This document shows, in pieces, positions 7,691-16,772 of a stretch of DNA of 25,365 nt. The DNA lies in NCBI GenBank assembly GCA_023396415.1, contig JAEWWJ010000122.1, forward strand, positions 1 to 25,365. The letters are read 5' to 3'. The notes under the pieces were generated by a model. That model searched no databases. It was not told the origin of the DNA and was given only the letters and a program-made list of their open reading frames with translations. This DNA is from Bacteroidota bacterium. GTDB taxonomy: Bacteria > Bacteroidota > Bacteroidia > Bacteroidales > F082. The position numbers were made by a program, and so were the translations under genes. Position 1 is the first letter of the stretch. The number at the start of each line of letters is the position of its first letter.

Positions 7691-8053
7691 TTAAAAAATA
7701 CCGGCATCAAGCATCACCAAGGTGCAATCCGTCACCACTTTGATACCATTTTCAAGCGCTCTTTGCTCGAGTTTTTTATGCTCAGTACCCGGATTGAAAA
7801 TGATACGTTTTGGCTTCAAAGCGATGATTTGATCGAGATATGACTCTTGGTTCATCGGGTTAAGATACAATGTAACAGTATCAAAATGAATGTTATGGGG
7901 TATTTTATTGGTAATCTTGACCTCAAAATCTTCCGTTTCTACTTTTCCCACAGCGGTAACATGATGGCCATGAGCCAAAAGTTTTTTTACTGCTTTAAAG
8001 GCGTAGCGTGATGGATTGGTAGAAGCGCCCAAAACTAGAACTTGCTCTTTCAT
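7691..8053 (-). CDS. CoA-binding domain protein (YccU-like)
   Basis: 120 residues, consisting only of a CoA_binding_2 Rossmann-like domain. The N-terminal VLVLGASTNPSRYAFKAVK is the nucleotide/CoA-binding loop. The central segment FDTVTLYLNPMNQESYLDQI is followed by the family's KRIIFNPGTEHKKLEQ and VVTDCTLVMLDAGIF. Related proteins bind coenzyme A, but the physiological role is not known. It has no signal or membrane segment, so it is cytoplasmic. It lies 92 bp downstream of the ketoacyl-ACP synthase gene on the same strand. Its leader contains a perfect 18-bp inverted repeat 16 bp upstream of the start codon. Confidence 0.9.
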   Translation of the reverse strand: MKEQVLVLGASTNPSRYAFKAVKKLLAHGHHVTAVGKVETEDFEVKITNKIPHNIHFDTVTLYLNPMNQESYLDQIIALKPKRIIFNPGTEHKKLEQRALENGIKVVTDCTLVMLDAGIF

Positions 8054-8068
8054 TTTTGAGGAGTTAAA

Positions 8069-8126
8069 TGAAACAATAAAAAGTGAAACACAACCATAAT
8101 GATTTTTATCACTTTTTATTGTTTCA
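8069..8126. repeat. Perfect 18-bp inverted repeat
   Basis: TGAAACAATAAAAAGTGA at 8069-8086 is the exact reverse complement of 8109-8126, with a 22-nt spacer. It lies between the ketoacyl-ACP synthase stop (about 20 bp away) and the CoA-binding protein start (16 bp away). No T-run follows the stem in either direction, so it is not a standard intrinsic terminator. It could be an mRNA-stabilising 3' hairpin, a leader structure or an operator. Confidence 0.85.
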
Positions 8127-8145
8127 AAGCGATAAAATTGCCTGA

Positions 8146-9225
8146 TTACTGGCGATATACGAACGAATTGATATTCATTCCCGCACCTACAGAGGCAAAC
8201 ATCAGCACATCTCCCGGGCTGATGTGATGGTTTTCGAGTTTTCCTTTCAGAATCATATCATACAAAGTTGGAACGGTGGCTACCGAGCTGTTGCCTAAGG
8301 TTTGAATATTCATGGGCATTTTTTCTTGCACATCAATTTTCAAATGGTACTGCCTGTAAAAGCGCTGAACGATAGCCTCATCCATTTTTTCGTTCGCCTG
8401 ATGGATCAAGATTTTTTTCAAATCTTCTATCGGTATTTGCGAGCGTTCCAATGACAATTTCATGGCAAGAGGAACTTGGGTGAGGGAGTACTCGTAAATT
8501 TTTCTTCCCAACATTTTCATGTAACTAATGTCGGTGTTCTGATCAGGTGCATTACTGGGGCCGAAATAAAGATAACCTACCTCTTCATTGGTGTGTGAGG
8601 CAAACGAATACGACAGAAATCCTCTTTTTTCATCTTCCATAATGCCTTCTACAACGGTGGCACCGGCGCCATCACTGAAGATCATTGTATCGCGATCGTA
8701 TTTATCAACCACTCGTGAGAGGGTTTCGCTGCCAATGACTAAGCATCTTTTGGCCATGCCTGATTGGATGTAAGAATGGGCTTGAATAACGCCTTGCACC
8801 CATCCCGGACAACCAAAAATAATGTCGTAGGGGATGCAGGATGGATTTTTAATTCCCAAAGCATTTTTTACGCGTGAGGCAATGCTGGGCAGCATATCGG
8901 TTTGGTGGTTGCCAAACTTTACGTTGCCAAAGTTATTGGCGACAATAATCTGGTCAATGGTTTCAGGGTCAATTCCGGCATCGGCAACAGCGGCATGGGC
9001 TGCTAACGAAGCCATATCCGAATTGTTGATGTTATTGTCAGCCCAACGTCGTTCATAAATGCCGGTAATTTCTCTAAATTTTCGTGAGATTTCTTCGCCC
9101 GGACTTTCAACCAAACTTTGATCTTTTTCAAAATAGGCTTGTTGTTCAAATTCGGCATTGCTTATCACTTTCGACGGGATAAAACTGCCCGTTCCTGTGA
9201 TGACAGTATTGAGGGTTTGCGTCAT
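8146..9225 (-). CDS. Beta-ketoacyl-ACP synthase III-like enzyme
   Basis: 359 residues. KAS III enzymes condense an acyl-CoA with malonyl-ACP to start fatty acid chains; relatives carry out other acyl-CoA condensations. The thiolase-fold catalytic triad is present: Cys139 in IIFGCPGWVQG, His275 in ILIHQANEKMD and Asn312 in LGNSSVATVP. The glycine-rich C-terminal FASVGAGMNINSFVYRQ and the N-terminal ITGTGSFIPSKVISN match the family. It is longer than housekeeping FabH (about 315-330 residues) because of inserts around residues 25-50 and 100-120, so it may be a second, specialised homologue rather than FabH itself; I give no symbol. No acyl carrier protein or other lipid gene is adjacent, so substrate and pathway are open. 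The downstream neighbour is a CoA-binding protein, which may be a coincidence. Confidence 0.9.
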   Translation of the reverse strand: MTQTLNTVITGTGSFIPSKVISNAEFEQQAYFEKDQSLVESPGEEISRKFREITGIYERRWADNNINNSDMASLAAHAAVADAGIDPETIDQIIVANNFGNVKFGNHQTDMLPSIASRVKNALGIKNPSCIPYDIIFGCPGWVQGVIQAHSYIQSGMAKRCLVIGSETLSRVVDKYDRDTMIFSDGAGATVVEGIMEDEKRGFLSYSFASHTNEEVGYLYFGPSNAPDQNTDISYMKMLGRKIYEYSLTQVPLAMKLSLERSQIPIEDLKKILIHQANEKMDEAIVQRFYRQYHLKIDVQEKMPMNIQTLGNSSVATVPTLYDMILKGKLENHHISPGDVLMFASVGAGMNINSFVYRQ

Positions 9226-9301
9226 GTTATCTGTGTTAACTATTTGCTATTTAATACCTTAATGTGTTTTTACTGTGTTTGATAATAAGACTATCAGCTG
9301 C

Positions 9302-9309
9302 CAAAGGTA
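9302..9309 (-). promoter_or_regulatory. -7 promoter element for the KAS III-like gene
   Basis: The minus strand reads TACCTTTG, a full match to TAnnTTTG, about 77 nt before the ATG at 9225. No clear TTG is found at -33. Confidence 0.45.
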
Positions 9310-9431
9310 AAAATCTTATCTCAGAAATAGCTTTTCTAATTTGCAATGCCTATTTTAAGCTCCTCAATGTCCCCAATATTTTTTTATTTTGCCGAAAACT
9401 TTAAATCTGATACACCAAACTTTACTTACTG

Positions 9432-9460
9432 TTTGTGATAAAAATGTTTAACGACTTTTG
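9432..9460 (+). promoter_or_regulatory. Possible promoter of the large Asp-box protein gene
   Basis: TTTG (9432-9435), a 17-nt spacer and GACTTTTG (9453-9460) resemble the Bacteroidota -33/-7 pair, except that the first T of TAnnTTTG is G. The start codon follows 28 nt later. Confidence 0.35.
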
Positions 9461-9488
9461 AAATATAAAAACCCTAAACACACACCTT

Positions 9489-12400
9489 ATGAGCAGGCTT
9501 CAACTTCTTTTGTTTTATGTTTTGATTTTTGCTTTGGCTCCTATCGTTTCTATGAGCGGCCTCAAAGCCCAACAGGCCGACACTGCCAATTTCCCATACT
9601 GGATTGAAATGATGCAGCAGCAAGATGCCAATTTTTTTGAAACCCAAAGGGCCTTTGAAACCTATTGGGAAGGCCGCGAAATAACCCGCGGAAGTGGCTA
9701 CAAGCCTTTTAAACGCTGGGAGTATATGATGAGACAACGGGTAAGTCCCGAGGGTCAAAAACCCGATTATGACATGGCCTTGAATGCATACAATAAGATC
9801 GTTGAATCAGGTGCTGTCATCAAAAACAGAGGCAGCGAATGGGTTCAAATGGGCCCTTTTGACGTGCCTTCGGGAAACAACGGTTATCGCGGTCTTGGAA
9901 GGGTAAATGCCATCGCCTTTGATCCTGTAAACCCTGATATTCTATATGTTGGCGCACCCGCCGGTGGATTATGGGTGTCCTACAACCATGGCACAACATG
10001 GCAAGTTTTGACCGATCATTTGCCCACTTTGGGTGTGTCAGCCATTTTGGTTGATTACAGCAATCCCAACCATATTTTAATTGGAACCGGCGATAGAGAT
10101 GCCGGCGATGCGCCCGGTTTGGGTGTTTGGAGAAGCACCGACGGAGGTCAGAACTGGGAACAATGGAACAATGGCATGGGCAGCAGTATTGTAGGGCGCA
10201 TGGTGCAAGATCCCCTTGACCCGCAAGTGATACTGGTGGCTGCAAGTAGTGGGGTATATAGAACCATCAATGGTGGAGAGACTTGGGCGCTATCCAGAAA
10301 CGGAAACTTCAAAGAAGTGGTGTTGCACCCTACCAATAGCAATATCGTGTATGCAGCGCAGGGAGGAAATTTTTATCGGTCGGATGACAATGGCGTTTCT
10401 TTTGCGCTGGTCAACAACGGACTGCCGGGGGGCTCGAGAACAGTGATTGGGGTTTCTCCTGCGGCTCCTGACGTGGTTTATTGCCTCATCACGACTTCTG
10501 ATGCATTTAAAGGACTTTATCGCTCCACCGACGCCGGTCTTTCTTTCGTCCTGAAGTCAAACAGTCCAAATATTATGTCATGGGACTGCAATGGTGGAAG
10601 TGGCGGTCAAGCTTGGTACGACCTTGATATTGCTGTTGAGCCTACCAACGCCGATGTCATCTATGCCGGTGGTGTTAACTGCTTTAAATCAACGGATGGT
10701 GGCACTTCTTGGAACATCCGTTCGCATTGGTACGGTGGCTGCGGCGTACAATCTGTTCACGCCGATTTGCATATACTTGAATATTCGCCCATCAACAACC
10801 AACTTTATGTGGGCAATGATGGTGGAATTTATTTCACCGCAAATGGTGGCGTCAATTGGACAGAGCTTTCCAATGGATTGGTAATCAGTCAAGCGTACAA
10901 GATCGGACAAAGCAAAACAAAAACCAATTATGTCATCAATGGCTATCAGGACAATGGCAGTTCTGTGGTGAACAATACCACATGGGTGGCAGTGGGCGGC
11001 GGCGATGGCATGGAATGTGCCTATGATCCTGCCGATGAGCGCTACAGTTACTCCACCTTATATTATGGCGAAATCAGCCGTAACTTCAACAACAACTATC
11101 AAGGAACCATCGCAGGCGAAGGCAGCAACGGCATCACCGAAGGTGGGGGATGGGTTACGCCTTTTCTGATTGACCACATCGATGGCAACGTGATGTTTAT
11201 TGGTTACAAAAATATTTGGCGTAGCACCAACATCAAAGCCGGCAACACCAACAGTGTGCAATGGCAAAAAATTAGCACCATGAACAACAGCAACATGGAT
11301 CAATTGGCGCAATCCAAAGCCAACACCAATATTTTGTATGCGTCGAGCGGGAAGAAGTTTTACTTCACCGAAAATGCCAAAGATGCCACAGTGGAATGGG
11401 CCGTGCGCACAAACGCATTGCCTACAAACGCCAACATTACCGCCATCGAAACACATCCAACAAATGAAGAAGTAGTGTATATTGCCCAGCAAAATCAAAT
11501 TTTTAAGTCGCAAGACAAAGGACTAACTTGGACTGACATTAGTCTCAATCTCTCCAGCATCCAAATCAACAGCATCGCTTACTATAAGAACAGCCAAGAG
11601 GGTTTGTACATTGGAACGGACGTTGGGGTTTTCTATAAGGAAGCCTCTATGGATCAGTGGTATTTATACAACGAAGGGCTTCCTGCAAGTGTGAATGCCA
11701 CCGAGGTAGAAATTTATTACGATGCCGAAAGTCCACAAAACGATCTCATCAGAGTTGGAACATACGGTAGGGGGTTGTGGTCGGCTTCACCTTTTATTGG
11801 TTCATTAACCGCCGGTATCTCTCCTTCGGTGAGTAACGTTTCTGCCGGCTGCGATGTAAATTTCACTGACCAAACCATTGGAACACCTTTTTCTTGGGAA
11901 TGGACTTTTTCCGGTGGCGAACCTTCAACGAGCAGCCAACAAAATCCTCAGGGAATTGTTTATGCCTACGAGGGCGTTTTTGACGTAACCCTAACGGTAA
12001 CCAACTCCTTAGGTTCCGACACTTTTGTTTGTGAAGACTGCATCACCGTTGGTCCTGCCGCTGTGCCGGAAGTTGGTTTCAGTGCCTCAGCTACCGTGGG
12101 ATGTGCAGGAATGATCGTTCGTTTCACTGACCAAACCGGCAATTGTCCCAACCTTTGGGAGTGGGAATTTATACCGAACTCAGTATCTTTTCTTGAAAAT
12201 ACCACCAACAACTCACAAAACCCTGTGGTGCAATTCAATGAAAATGTGCCTTACCATGTGCTGCTCACTGCTGCCAACGAAACGGGCACTAACACCTTAT
12301 TAATGAGCGATATGATTCATGTAGGTGGTTTAACAATTCCGTTTGTCGAAAATTTTGAAACGCCTTCTTTTGTTGATGCCGGATGGTCGGTTGTCAACCC

Positions 12401-13133
12401 CGATGATGGCCGCAGCTGGACTTTAACCACGCTTCCCGATGGAAACAAGGCCGCAGTGATGGAATTTTTCTCTTACACCAATTTTCAACAAAGGGATTAT
12501 TTGGTGAGTCCTCCACTCGATTTTAGTGGGATGCAACCCGTTGGCTTGACTTTTAAATATGCTTATGCACAGCGCTACTTCCAAATGGATTCGCTCATCG
12601 TAGGTGTTTCTACCGATTGTGGCGAAACCTGGCAAAGGGTGTATGCCAATGGGCCAAATGGCGAAGGTATTTTTGAAACATCATTGCCTACCCTGGCCTC
12701 TTTTGTTCCACAAAGTGATGAAGATTGGTGTTTCGCCGGTGATTATGGTGCTTCATGTCCCGAAATTAATTTAGGTATTTTTGCCGGAATGAGCGGGATT
12801 AAAATCCGTTTTGAAACCTACAATCAGTATGGTAATAACCTTTATATCAATGATGTAATGCTTTCGCCTTATACCGAATTAGAGGAAAATGTAAGCCTTG
12901 AAAACACCTTCGCCTTGTACCCCAATCCGGCTCATGGTCAGGTGAAATTGTTGATATCCAACAATCTATTAGGTAAGTCATTGCTCTTTGCCGATGTGCA
13001 TGGCAAGTTGGTGAAAAAGATCACCATCACAAGTCACCAAATGGATATTGCTTTAGAAAGACTACCGGCCGGAGTATATCAAATCAGCATTGAAGGCCAA
13101 CCGGGTCAGTTGAGAAAACTAATCGTGATATAG
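9489..13133 (+). CDS. Large secreted Asp-box (sortilin/BNR-like) protein with two PKD domains and T9SS type A sorting domain
   Basis: 1214 residues. A signal peptide (about 1-28) leads to a long beta-propeller region (about 100-770) with seven Asp-box motifs of the S-x-D-x-G-x-x-W type, near residues 215, 258, 297, 345, 400, 449 and 673 (for example RSTDGGQNW, KSTDGGTSW). This layout fits sortilin/VPS10-like or GH74-like tandem propellers; I cannot assign catalytic residues, so enzyme or binding role is undecided. Two PKD domains follow (about 775-865 and 866-952). A jelly-roll-like 'choice-of-anchor J' domain (about 953-1130) has VENFETPSF, DSLIVGVSTDCGETW and conserved cysteines. The tail (about 1135-1214; LYPNPAHGQ to PAGVYQISI) is a T9SS type A sorting domain. 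The C-terminal half from the first PKD domain onward is homologous to that of the next gene. No clear terminator follows. Confidence 0.92.
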   Translation: MSRLQLLLFYVLIFALAPIVSMSGLKAQQADTANFPYWIEMMQQQDANFFETQRAFETYWEGREITRGSGYKPFKRWEYMMRQRVSPEGQKPDYDMALNAYNKIVESGAVIKNRGSEWVQMGPFDVPSGNNGYRGLGRVNAIAFDPVNPDILYVGAPAGGLWVSYNHGTTWQVLTDHLPTLGVSAILVDYSNPNHILIGTGDRDAGDAPGLGVWRSTDGGQNWEQWNNGMGSSIVGRMVQDPLDPQVILVAASSGVYRTINGGETWALSRNGNFKEVVLHPTNSNIVYAAQGGNFYRSDDNGVSFALVNNGLPGGSRTVIGVSPAAPDVVYCLITTSDAFKGLYRSTDAGLSFVLKSNSPNIMSWDCNGGSGGQAWYDLDIAVEPTNADVIYAGGVNCFKSTDGGTSWNIRSHWYGGCGVQSVHADLHILEYSPINNQLYVGNDGGIYFTANGGVNWTELSNGLVISQAYKIGQSKTKTNYVINGYQDNGSSVVNNTTWVAVGGGDGMECAYDPADERYSYSTLYYGEISRNFNNNYQGTIAGEGSNGITEGGGWVTPFLIDHIDGNVMFIGYKNIWRSTNIKAGNTNSVQWQKISTMNNSNMDQLAQSKANTNILYASSGKKFYFTENAKDATVEWAVRTNALPTNANITAIETHPTNEEVVYIAQQNQIFKSQDKGLTWTDISLNLSSIQINSIAYYKNSQEGLYIGTDVGVFYKEASMDQWYLYNEGLPASVNATEVEIYYDAESPQNDLIRVGTYGRGLWSASPFIGSLTAGISPSVSNVSAGCDVNFTDQTIGTPFSWEWTFSGGEPSTSSQQNPQGIVYAYEGVFDVTLTVTNSLGSDTFVCEDCITVGPAAVPEVGFSASATVGCAGMIVRFTDQTGNCPNLWEWEFIPNSVSFLENTTNNSQNPVVQFNENVPYHVLLTAANETGTNTLLMSDMIHVGGLTIPFVENFETPSFVDAGWSVVNPDDGRSWTLTTLPDGNKAAVMEFFSYTNFQQRDYLVSPPLDFSGMQPVGLTFKYAYAQRYFQMDSLIVGVSTDCGETWQRVYANGPNGEGIFETSLPTLASFVPQSDEDWCFAGDYGASCPEINLGIFAGMSGIKIRFETYNQYGNNLYINDVMLSPYTELEENVSLENTFALYPNPAHGQVKLLISNNLLGKSLLFADVHGKLVKKITITSHQMDIALERLPAGVYQISIEGQPGQLRKLIVI

Positions 13134-13603
13134 TAGCAACGAATGAGTTTGTTTATTGCGTTTCTCAAACTGTTGGTAGCGATGCGATCAGGAGATTTTT
13201 TCCTTCAGTTGTGCTAACAGCTTAAAACCGGTTAAAATGAAAGAGCATAAGAAATAGGAAGCCCTGTCCTGTCAGTTGTGCTCTTTCTATTTAGTGCCAG
13301 AAAGAAAACGCTTAATTTTTACGGTGCTTAGTCAGAAAATGTCAAGTTTGAGGCATGCGATGTGCTGAATCACAATAAGTTTACTTTGGTAAATGTTTGT
13401 TTTCAGCACAAGCATAACGAAGAAATTGGCATTTTCGGGCAAGCTCAATTTAAAAATAGACCAGTCATTTTTTGATCATACCATGATCATTTGAAACATT
13501 TTTTTGTTGTTTATTATCCTAGTGGCTTGAGTAATTGCCTCACAAAAAACGAATGATTCGTTCTTTTTGAAGTCATATCTCGCACCTTGTATTGAAGTTA
13601 TGC
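13134..13603. other. Intergenic stretch of 470 bp
   Basis: No gene is recognisable. I see a 9-bp inverted repeat, GAAAGAGCA (13239-13247) with TGCTCTTTC (13279-13287), that could form a weak hairpin. There are also two small dyads close to the next promoter: TGATCAT/ATGATCA at 13473-13489 and AACGAAT/ATTCGTT at 13548-13562. The 11-mer TCAGTTGTGCT occurs twice (near 13205 and 13273). AGGAGATTTTTTCC near 13191 resembles one arm of the repeat at 18360. Confidence 0.5.
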
Positions 13604-13611
13604 TATTTTTG
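13604..13611 (+). promoter_or_regulatory. -7 promoter element that fixes the start of the next gene
   Basis: TATTTTTG fully matches TAnnTTTG. It lies 21 nt before the ATG at 13633 and downstream of the alternative TTG start at 13567, so the shorter protein is favoured. Confidence 0.6.
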
Positions 13612-13632
13612 TATTTCACTAAAAACCTAAAC

Positions 13633-16530
13633 ATGAAAATTATATACCACTTTATCTGGGTTACCGCCTTCTTTTTAGCAACCACCACAGGCGGAACCCT
13701 TCATGGCCAATCGGTTCAGAAAGGGAAGGCGGAGGCCTTTTCAAAAATGAGTATGAGTGCCATTATTTCAAACGATAGCAGTTTCCGTGCGCTTCACTCC
13801 GAAAATTTTAAAAAGCCAAATCCCGAACGCTATACCCCGTCTTTTGTGGTTGATCCCAATGATATAACTGATATTGATGTTGTTGAATCTGCAACCCAAA
13901 ACATGTTACAGCTGATTTCGCCCCTTCCCGACACTACTTTCGATGCCCTTTACGATTCAGGAAACTCCATCCCGCCGGATGTGAACGGAGCACCGGGTCC
14001 CAACCATTTGATGGTTACGCTCAACACCGAAGTGCGAATTCAAGATAGGGACGGAACACCTTTAACAACCATTTCGCTAGGTGCTTTTTGGACCAGTTTG
14101 CCGGGAAGCGGCACTTTTGATCCTAAAATTGTGTATGATTTTCAAGAAGACCGGTGGTTGTTTTCAACTTGTGCCGGCAGCGAACCCGGAAATTCGCGGC
14201 TTTATATCGGTGTTTCTGCCAACTCCGATCCAATGGGCGACTGGTTTCTATACTCTTTCATTACCGATAACGCAAATCAGGTTTGGTTCGATTATCCCAG
14301 CATGGGCTTCAATGATAAGTGGGTGGTGATTTCAGGCAATATGTTTGGAAATGCCTTCTATAGAACTGTTTTCACTTTTGACAAACAAAGCATGTACGCC
14401 GGACAGCCCGACCCATCGTACACCCGCTTTACTACCACACAAGGTTTTACTCTTGTTCCAGCCACTACCTACGATGTAGATGAACCCAATGTTTATCTCG
14501 TTTCAGCAGCCAATGGAAACCAAGGTGGAAATGGATACATCACTCTTTTCAAAGTCTCGGGAGCGGTTGATGATCCGCAGTTTAGCCTTGTTGGTCAAAT
14601 TGGAACCAATCAAACCTGGGCAGGAAGCAGTGATGGTAGCGGCGACTTTTTACCTCAACTGGGAAGCAACGAGCGTATCAATTCTGTGGACCATCGTATT
14701 GAGAATGTCATTTTTCGCAACGGAAAAATTTGGGCAGTGCATCATATTTTCCTTCCTGCCAACAATCCACAACGTACTGCAGTGCAATGGTGGAACATCA
14801 CCCCTGAAGGTTCTATTATTCAGCGGGGTAGGGTGGACGATCCTACCAATGTGATGTCGTATGCTTTTGCTACCATCGCCGTAAACCAATTTGAGGATAT
14901 GATTATCGGTCACGGTATCTTTTCAGCCAACCAATATGCTGCTGCCGGTTATTCTTACCGTGCCGCAAATGATGCGCCCAACACCATTAGAATGCCTTAT
15001 CAATATAAAGACGGACTTGCGCCTTACTACAAAACTTTTGGAGGCGGACGAAACCGCTGGGGCGATTACACCGCTACCATGCTCGACCCTGTGAACAGCG
15101 TTGACTTTTGGGTGATTCAACAATATGCTGAATTGCCTTCGGGTGGCGATCGCTGGGGAACTTGGTGGGCTTATCTTCGCATACCTTTTGCGCCTCAGGC
15201 TAACTTTGTAGCCAACGAAACACTTATCCCTTTGGGTGAAAACATTCAGTTCACCGACCTTTCAATCGGCGTGCCGCAAAGCTGGCAATGGTCCTTTGAG
15301 GGTGGAACACCTGCTGGTTCGTCGCTTCAAAACCCAACAGGTATCACTTACAGCAATGCCGGAAGCTTCGATGTGAGCTTGACGGTTACCAACGATTTTG
15401 GCAGCCATACCTATCTCATGGAAGATTATATTACAGTAAGTGCAACTTTGTTGCCGAGTGTTGAATTTTTGACCAATAAATCAATTGTTTGCACCGGTGA
15501 AACAGTGACTTTTACCGATCAAACCCTCTATATGCCCCACCAGTGGGAGTGGGTGTTTACGCCTTCTACCGTAACTTTTGTGAATGGAACGGATGCTTTT
15601 TCACAAAATCCCGAAGTGGTTTTCGATGAGGCAAATACTTATTCCGTTACCCTGACAGCCACTAACCTCAATGGCAATGCCCAAGCCACCAAGTTCGATT
15701 TTGTTCGCGCAGGCGGAATGCAAGTGCCTTTGGTGGAACGTTTTGATGTGAATGGCTTTGCTGCAAACAATTGGACGGTAACCAATCCCGACAACCAAAA
15801 AACGTGGGAGATTGCTGATGTGAATGGATTAACTGAAACACAAGTGGCGGCCAAACTCGATTTTATCAACTATTTTGCCATCGGCCAACGCGACCGTTTG
15901 GTTTCTTCCCCTTTAGATTTGCGTGATTTCTCCAATATGATGTTAGGTTTTAAACATGCTCATGCCCGTCGCATCCCACAAATAAGTGATTCATTGATCG
16001 TGTTGATTTCCGACGACTGTGGTTCGTCGTGGACACGATTGTTTGCCGATGCTGAAAATGGTAGTGGGAATTTTGGAACACATCCCATGACAGACAGCTT
16101 TGTTCCTCAGATACGCGAAGACTGGTGTGGAGCCGGTTGGGGAGCACCTTGCATCCAACTCGATTTGAGTGCTTGGGCTGGAAAATCAGATGTTTTGCTG
16201 GCATTTGAAAGTTATAGCGGATACGGCAATCCGATGTACCTTACCGATATTGAAATCAGTACAACTGTTGGTGTTAGTGATAATATGTTGAATAGTAATA
16301 ATTTAAGTGTGATACCAAATCCTGCCCGAAACGCTATCAGGTTGCAACAAATGGGGGTTAATGAGTTCGAATCGGTTCAGATTTACAATGCCTCAGGAAA
16401 ATTAATGATAGAAATGAAAGATTTCAATGCACAAAACGACATCAACATCCGTCGTCTGTCCGCAGGAATCTATTATTTGAAAGCCCAAGCAGGAAGGCAA
16501 AGCTATCAGTCGAAATTTGTTGTTGAATAG
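13633..16530 (+). CDS. Secreted PKD protein with choice-of-anchor J-like and T9SS type A sorting domains
   Basis: 965 residues from ATG 13633, chosen because it gives a clean signal peptide (MKIIYHFIWVTAFFLATTT, ending near LHGQ) and lies just after the -7 box. The N-terminal half (about 30-515) is probably a beta-propeller. It contains PPDVNGAPGPNHLMVTLN, FDPKIVYDFQEDRWLFS and RIQDRDGTPL but no Asp-box, and I recognise no catalytic motif. Two PKD domains (about 517-605 and 607-695; WQWSFEGGTP, WEWVFTPSTV) are followed by a jelly-roll-like module (about 693-880) with SDSLIVLISDDCGSSW and EDWCGAGW. A type A sorting domain forms the tail (about 889-965; VIPNPARNAI to SAGIYYLKA). From the first PKD domain onward it is clearly related to the gene upstream; the N-terminal halves are not. 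The likely location is the cell surface or medium. The ligand or substrate is unknown. Confidence 0.9.
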   Translation: MKIIYHFIWVTAFFLATTTGGTLHGQSVQKGKAEAFSKMSMSAIISNDSSFRALHSENFKKPNPERYTPSFVVDPNDITDIDVVESATQNMLQLISPLPDTTFDALYDSGNSIPPDVNGAPGPNHLMVTLNTEVRIQDRDGTPLTTISLGAFWTSLPGSGTFDPKIVYDFQEDRWLFSTCAGSEPGNSRLYIGVSANSDPMGDWFLYSFITDNANQVWFDYPSMGFNDKWVVISGNMFGNAFYRTVFTFDKQSMYAGQPDPSYTRFTTTQGFTLVPATTYDVDEPNVYLVSAANGNQGGNGYITLFKVSGAVDDPQFSLVGQIGTNQTWAGSSDGSGDFLPQLGSNERINSVDHRIENVIFRNGKIWAVHHIFLPANNPQRTAVQWWNITPEGSIIQRGRVDDPTNVMSYAFATIAVNQFEDMIIGHGIFSANQYAAAGYSYRAANDAPNTIRMPYQYKDGLAPYYKTFGGGRNRWGDYTATMLDPVNSVDFWVIQQYAELPSGGDRWGTWWAYLRIPFAPQANFVANETLIPLGENIQFTDLSIGVPQSWQWSFEGGTPAGSSLQNPTGITYSNAGSFDVSLTVTNDFGSHTYLMEDYITVSATLLPSVEFLTNKSIVCTGETVTFTDQTLYMPHQWEWVFTPSTVTFVNGTDAFSQNPEVVFDEANTYSVTLTATNLNGNAQATKFDFVRAGGMQVPLVERFDVNGFAANNWTVTNPDNQKTWEIADVNGLTETQVAAKLDFINYFAIGQRDRLVSSPLDLRDFSNMMLGFKHAHARRIPQISDSLIVLISDDCGSSWTRLFADAENGSGNFGTHPMTDSFVPQIREDWCGAGWGAPCIQLDLSAWAGKSDVLLAFESYSGYGNPMYLTDIEISTTVGVSDNMLNSNNLSVIPNPARNAIRLQQMGVNEFESVQIYNASGKLMIEMKDFNAQNDINIRRLSAGIYYLKAQAGRQSYQSKFVVE

Positions 16531-16568
16531 ACGGATGACCAAATAAGTTTCCGCCATAATGATTCGCT

Positions 16569-16615
16569 ACAAAAACACCAATCCTAAAGCATAGGTTAGG
16601 TGTTTTTGTTTTTTT
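16569..16615 (+). terminator. Rho-independent terminator
   Basis: ACAAAAACACC (16569-16579) pairs with GGTGTTTTTGT (16599-16609), and a small inner stem CCT/AGG is separated by a short mismatch. A T-run follows. It lies 38 bp past the stop of the large PKD gene. Confidence 0.8.
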
Positions 16616-16658
16616 GGCGTAAAAGTGTTAACGTTTACTCAGAAGCACCGGTTCGGAG

Positions 16659-16679
16659 TAGTTTGTAACTACGTTGCCA
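16659..16679 (+). repeat. Copy 1 of a short hairpin repeat
   Basis: This 21-nt unit matches 17992-18012 at 17 of 21 positions. With one upstream base it contains a perfect 6-bp inverted repeat, GTAGTT/AACTAC around TGT. The four differences between copies are all transitions. Confidence 0.4.
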
Positions 16680-16772
16680 GATTCAAAACAGTCATTTTTT
16701 AAAACGCGACGCTCGGCGTAATTTCCCACAATATTGCTTAACATCCCTTAGCGCAAGATGAACAAAAAGCAC

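Noticed and set aside
8146..9225. Lipid or polyketide gene cluster around the KAS III-like gene
   Set aside because: No acyl carrier protein, ketoreductase, dehydratase or other biosynthetic gene is in the neighbourhood.
9820..10245. 141-residue minus-strand ORF
   Set aside because: Antisense to the Asp-box region, Cys/Arg/His-rich composition typical of shadow frames.
11058..11513. 151-residue minus-strand ORF inside the large Asp-box gene
   Set aside because: It is wholly antisense to a well-supported gene, has no recognisable domain and no promoter; it is a shadow of codon bias.
13239..13287. Terminator after the 9489-13133 gene
   Set aside because: The 9-bp stem has a 31-nt loop and no T-run; too weak to call.
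13567..13632. TTG start for the PKD gene at 13633
   Set aside because: It precedes the -7 element at 13604-13611 and would put the signal peptide at residue 23.
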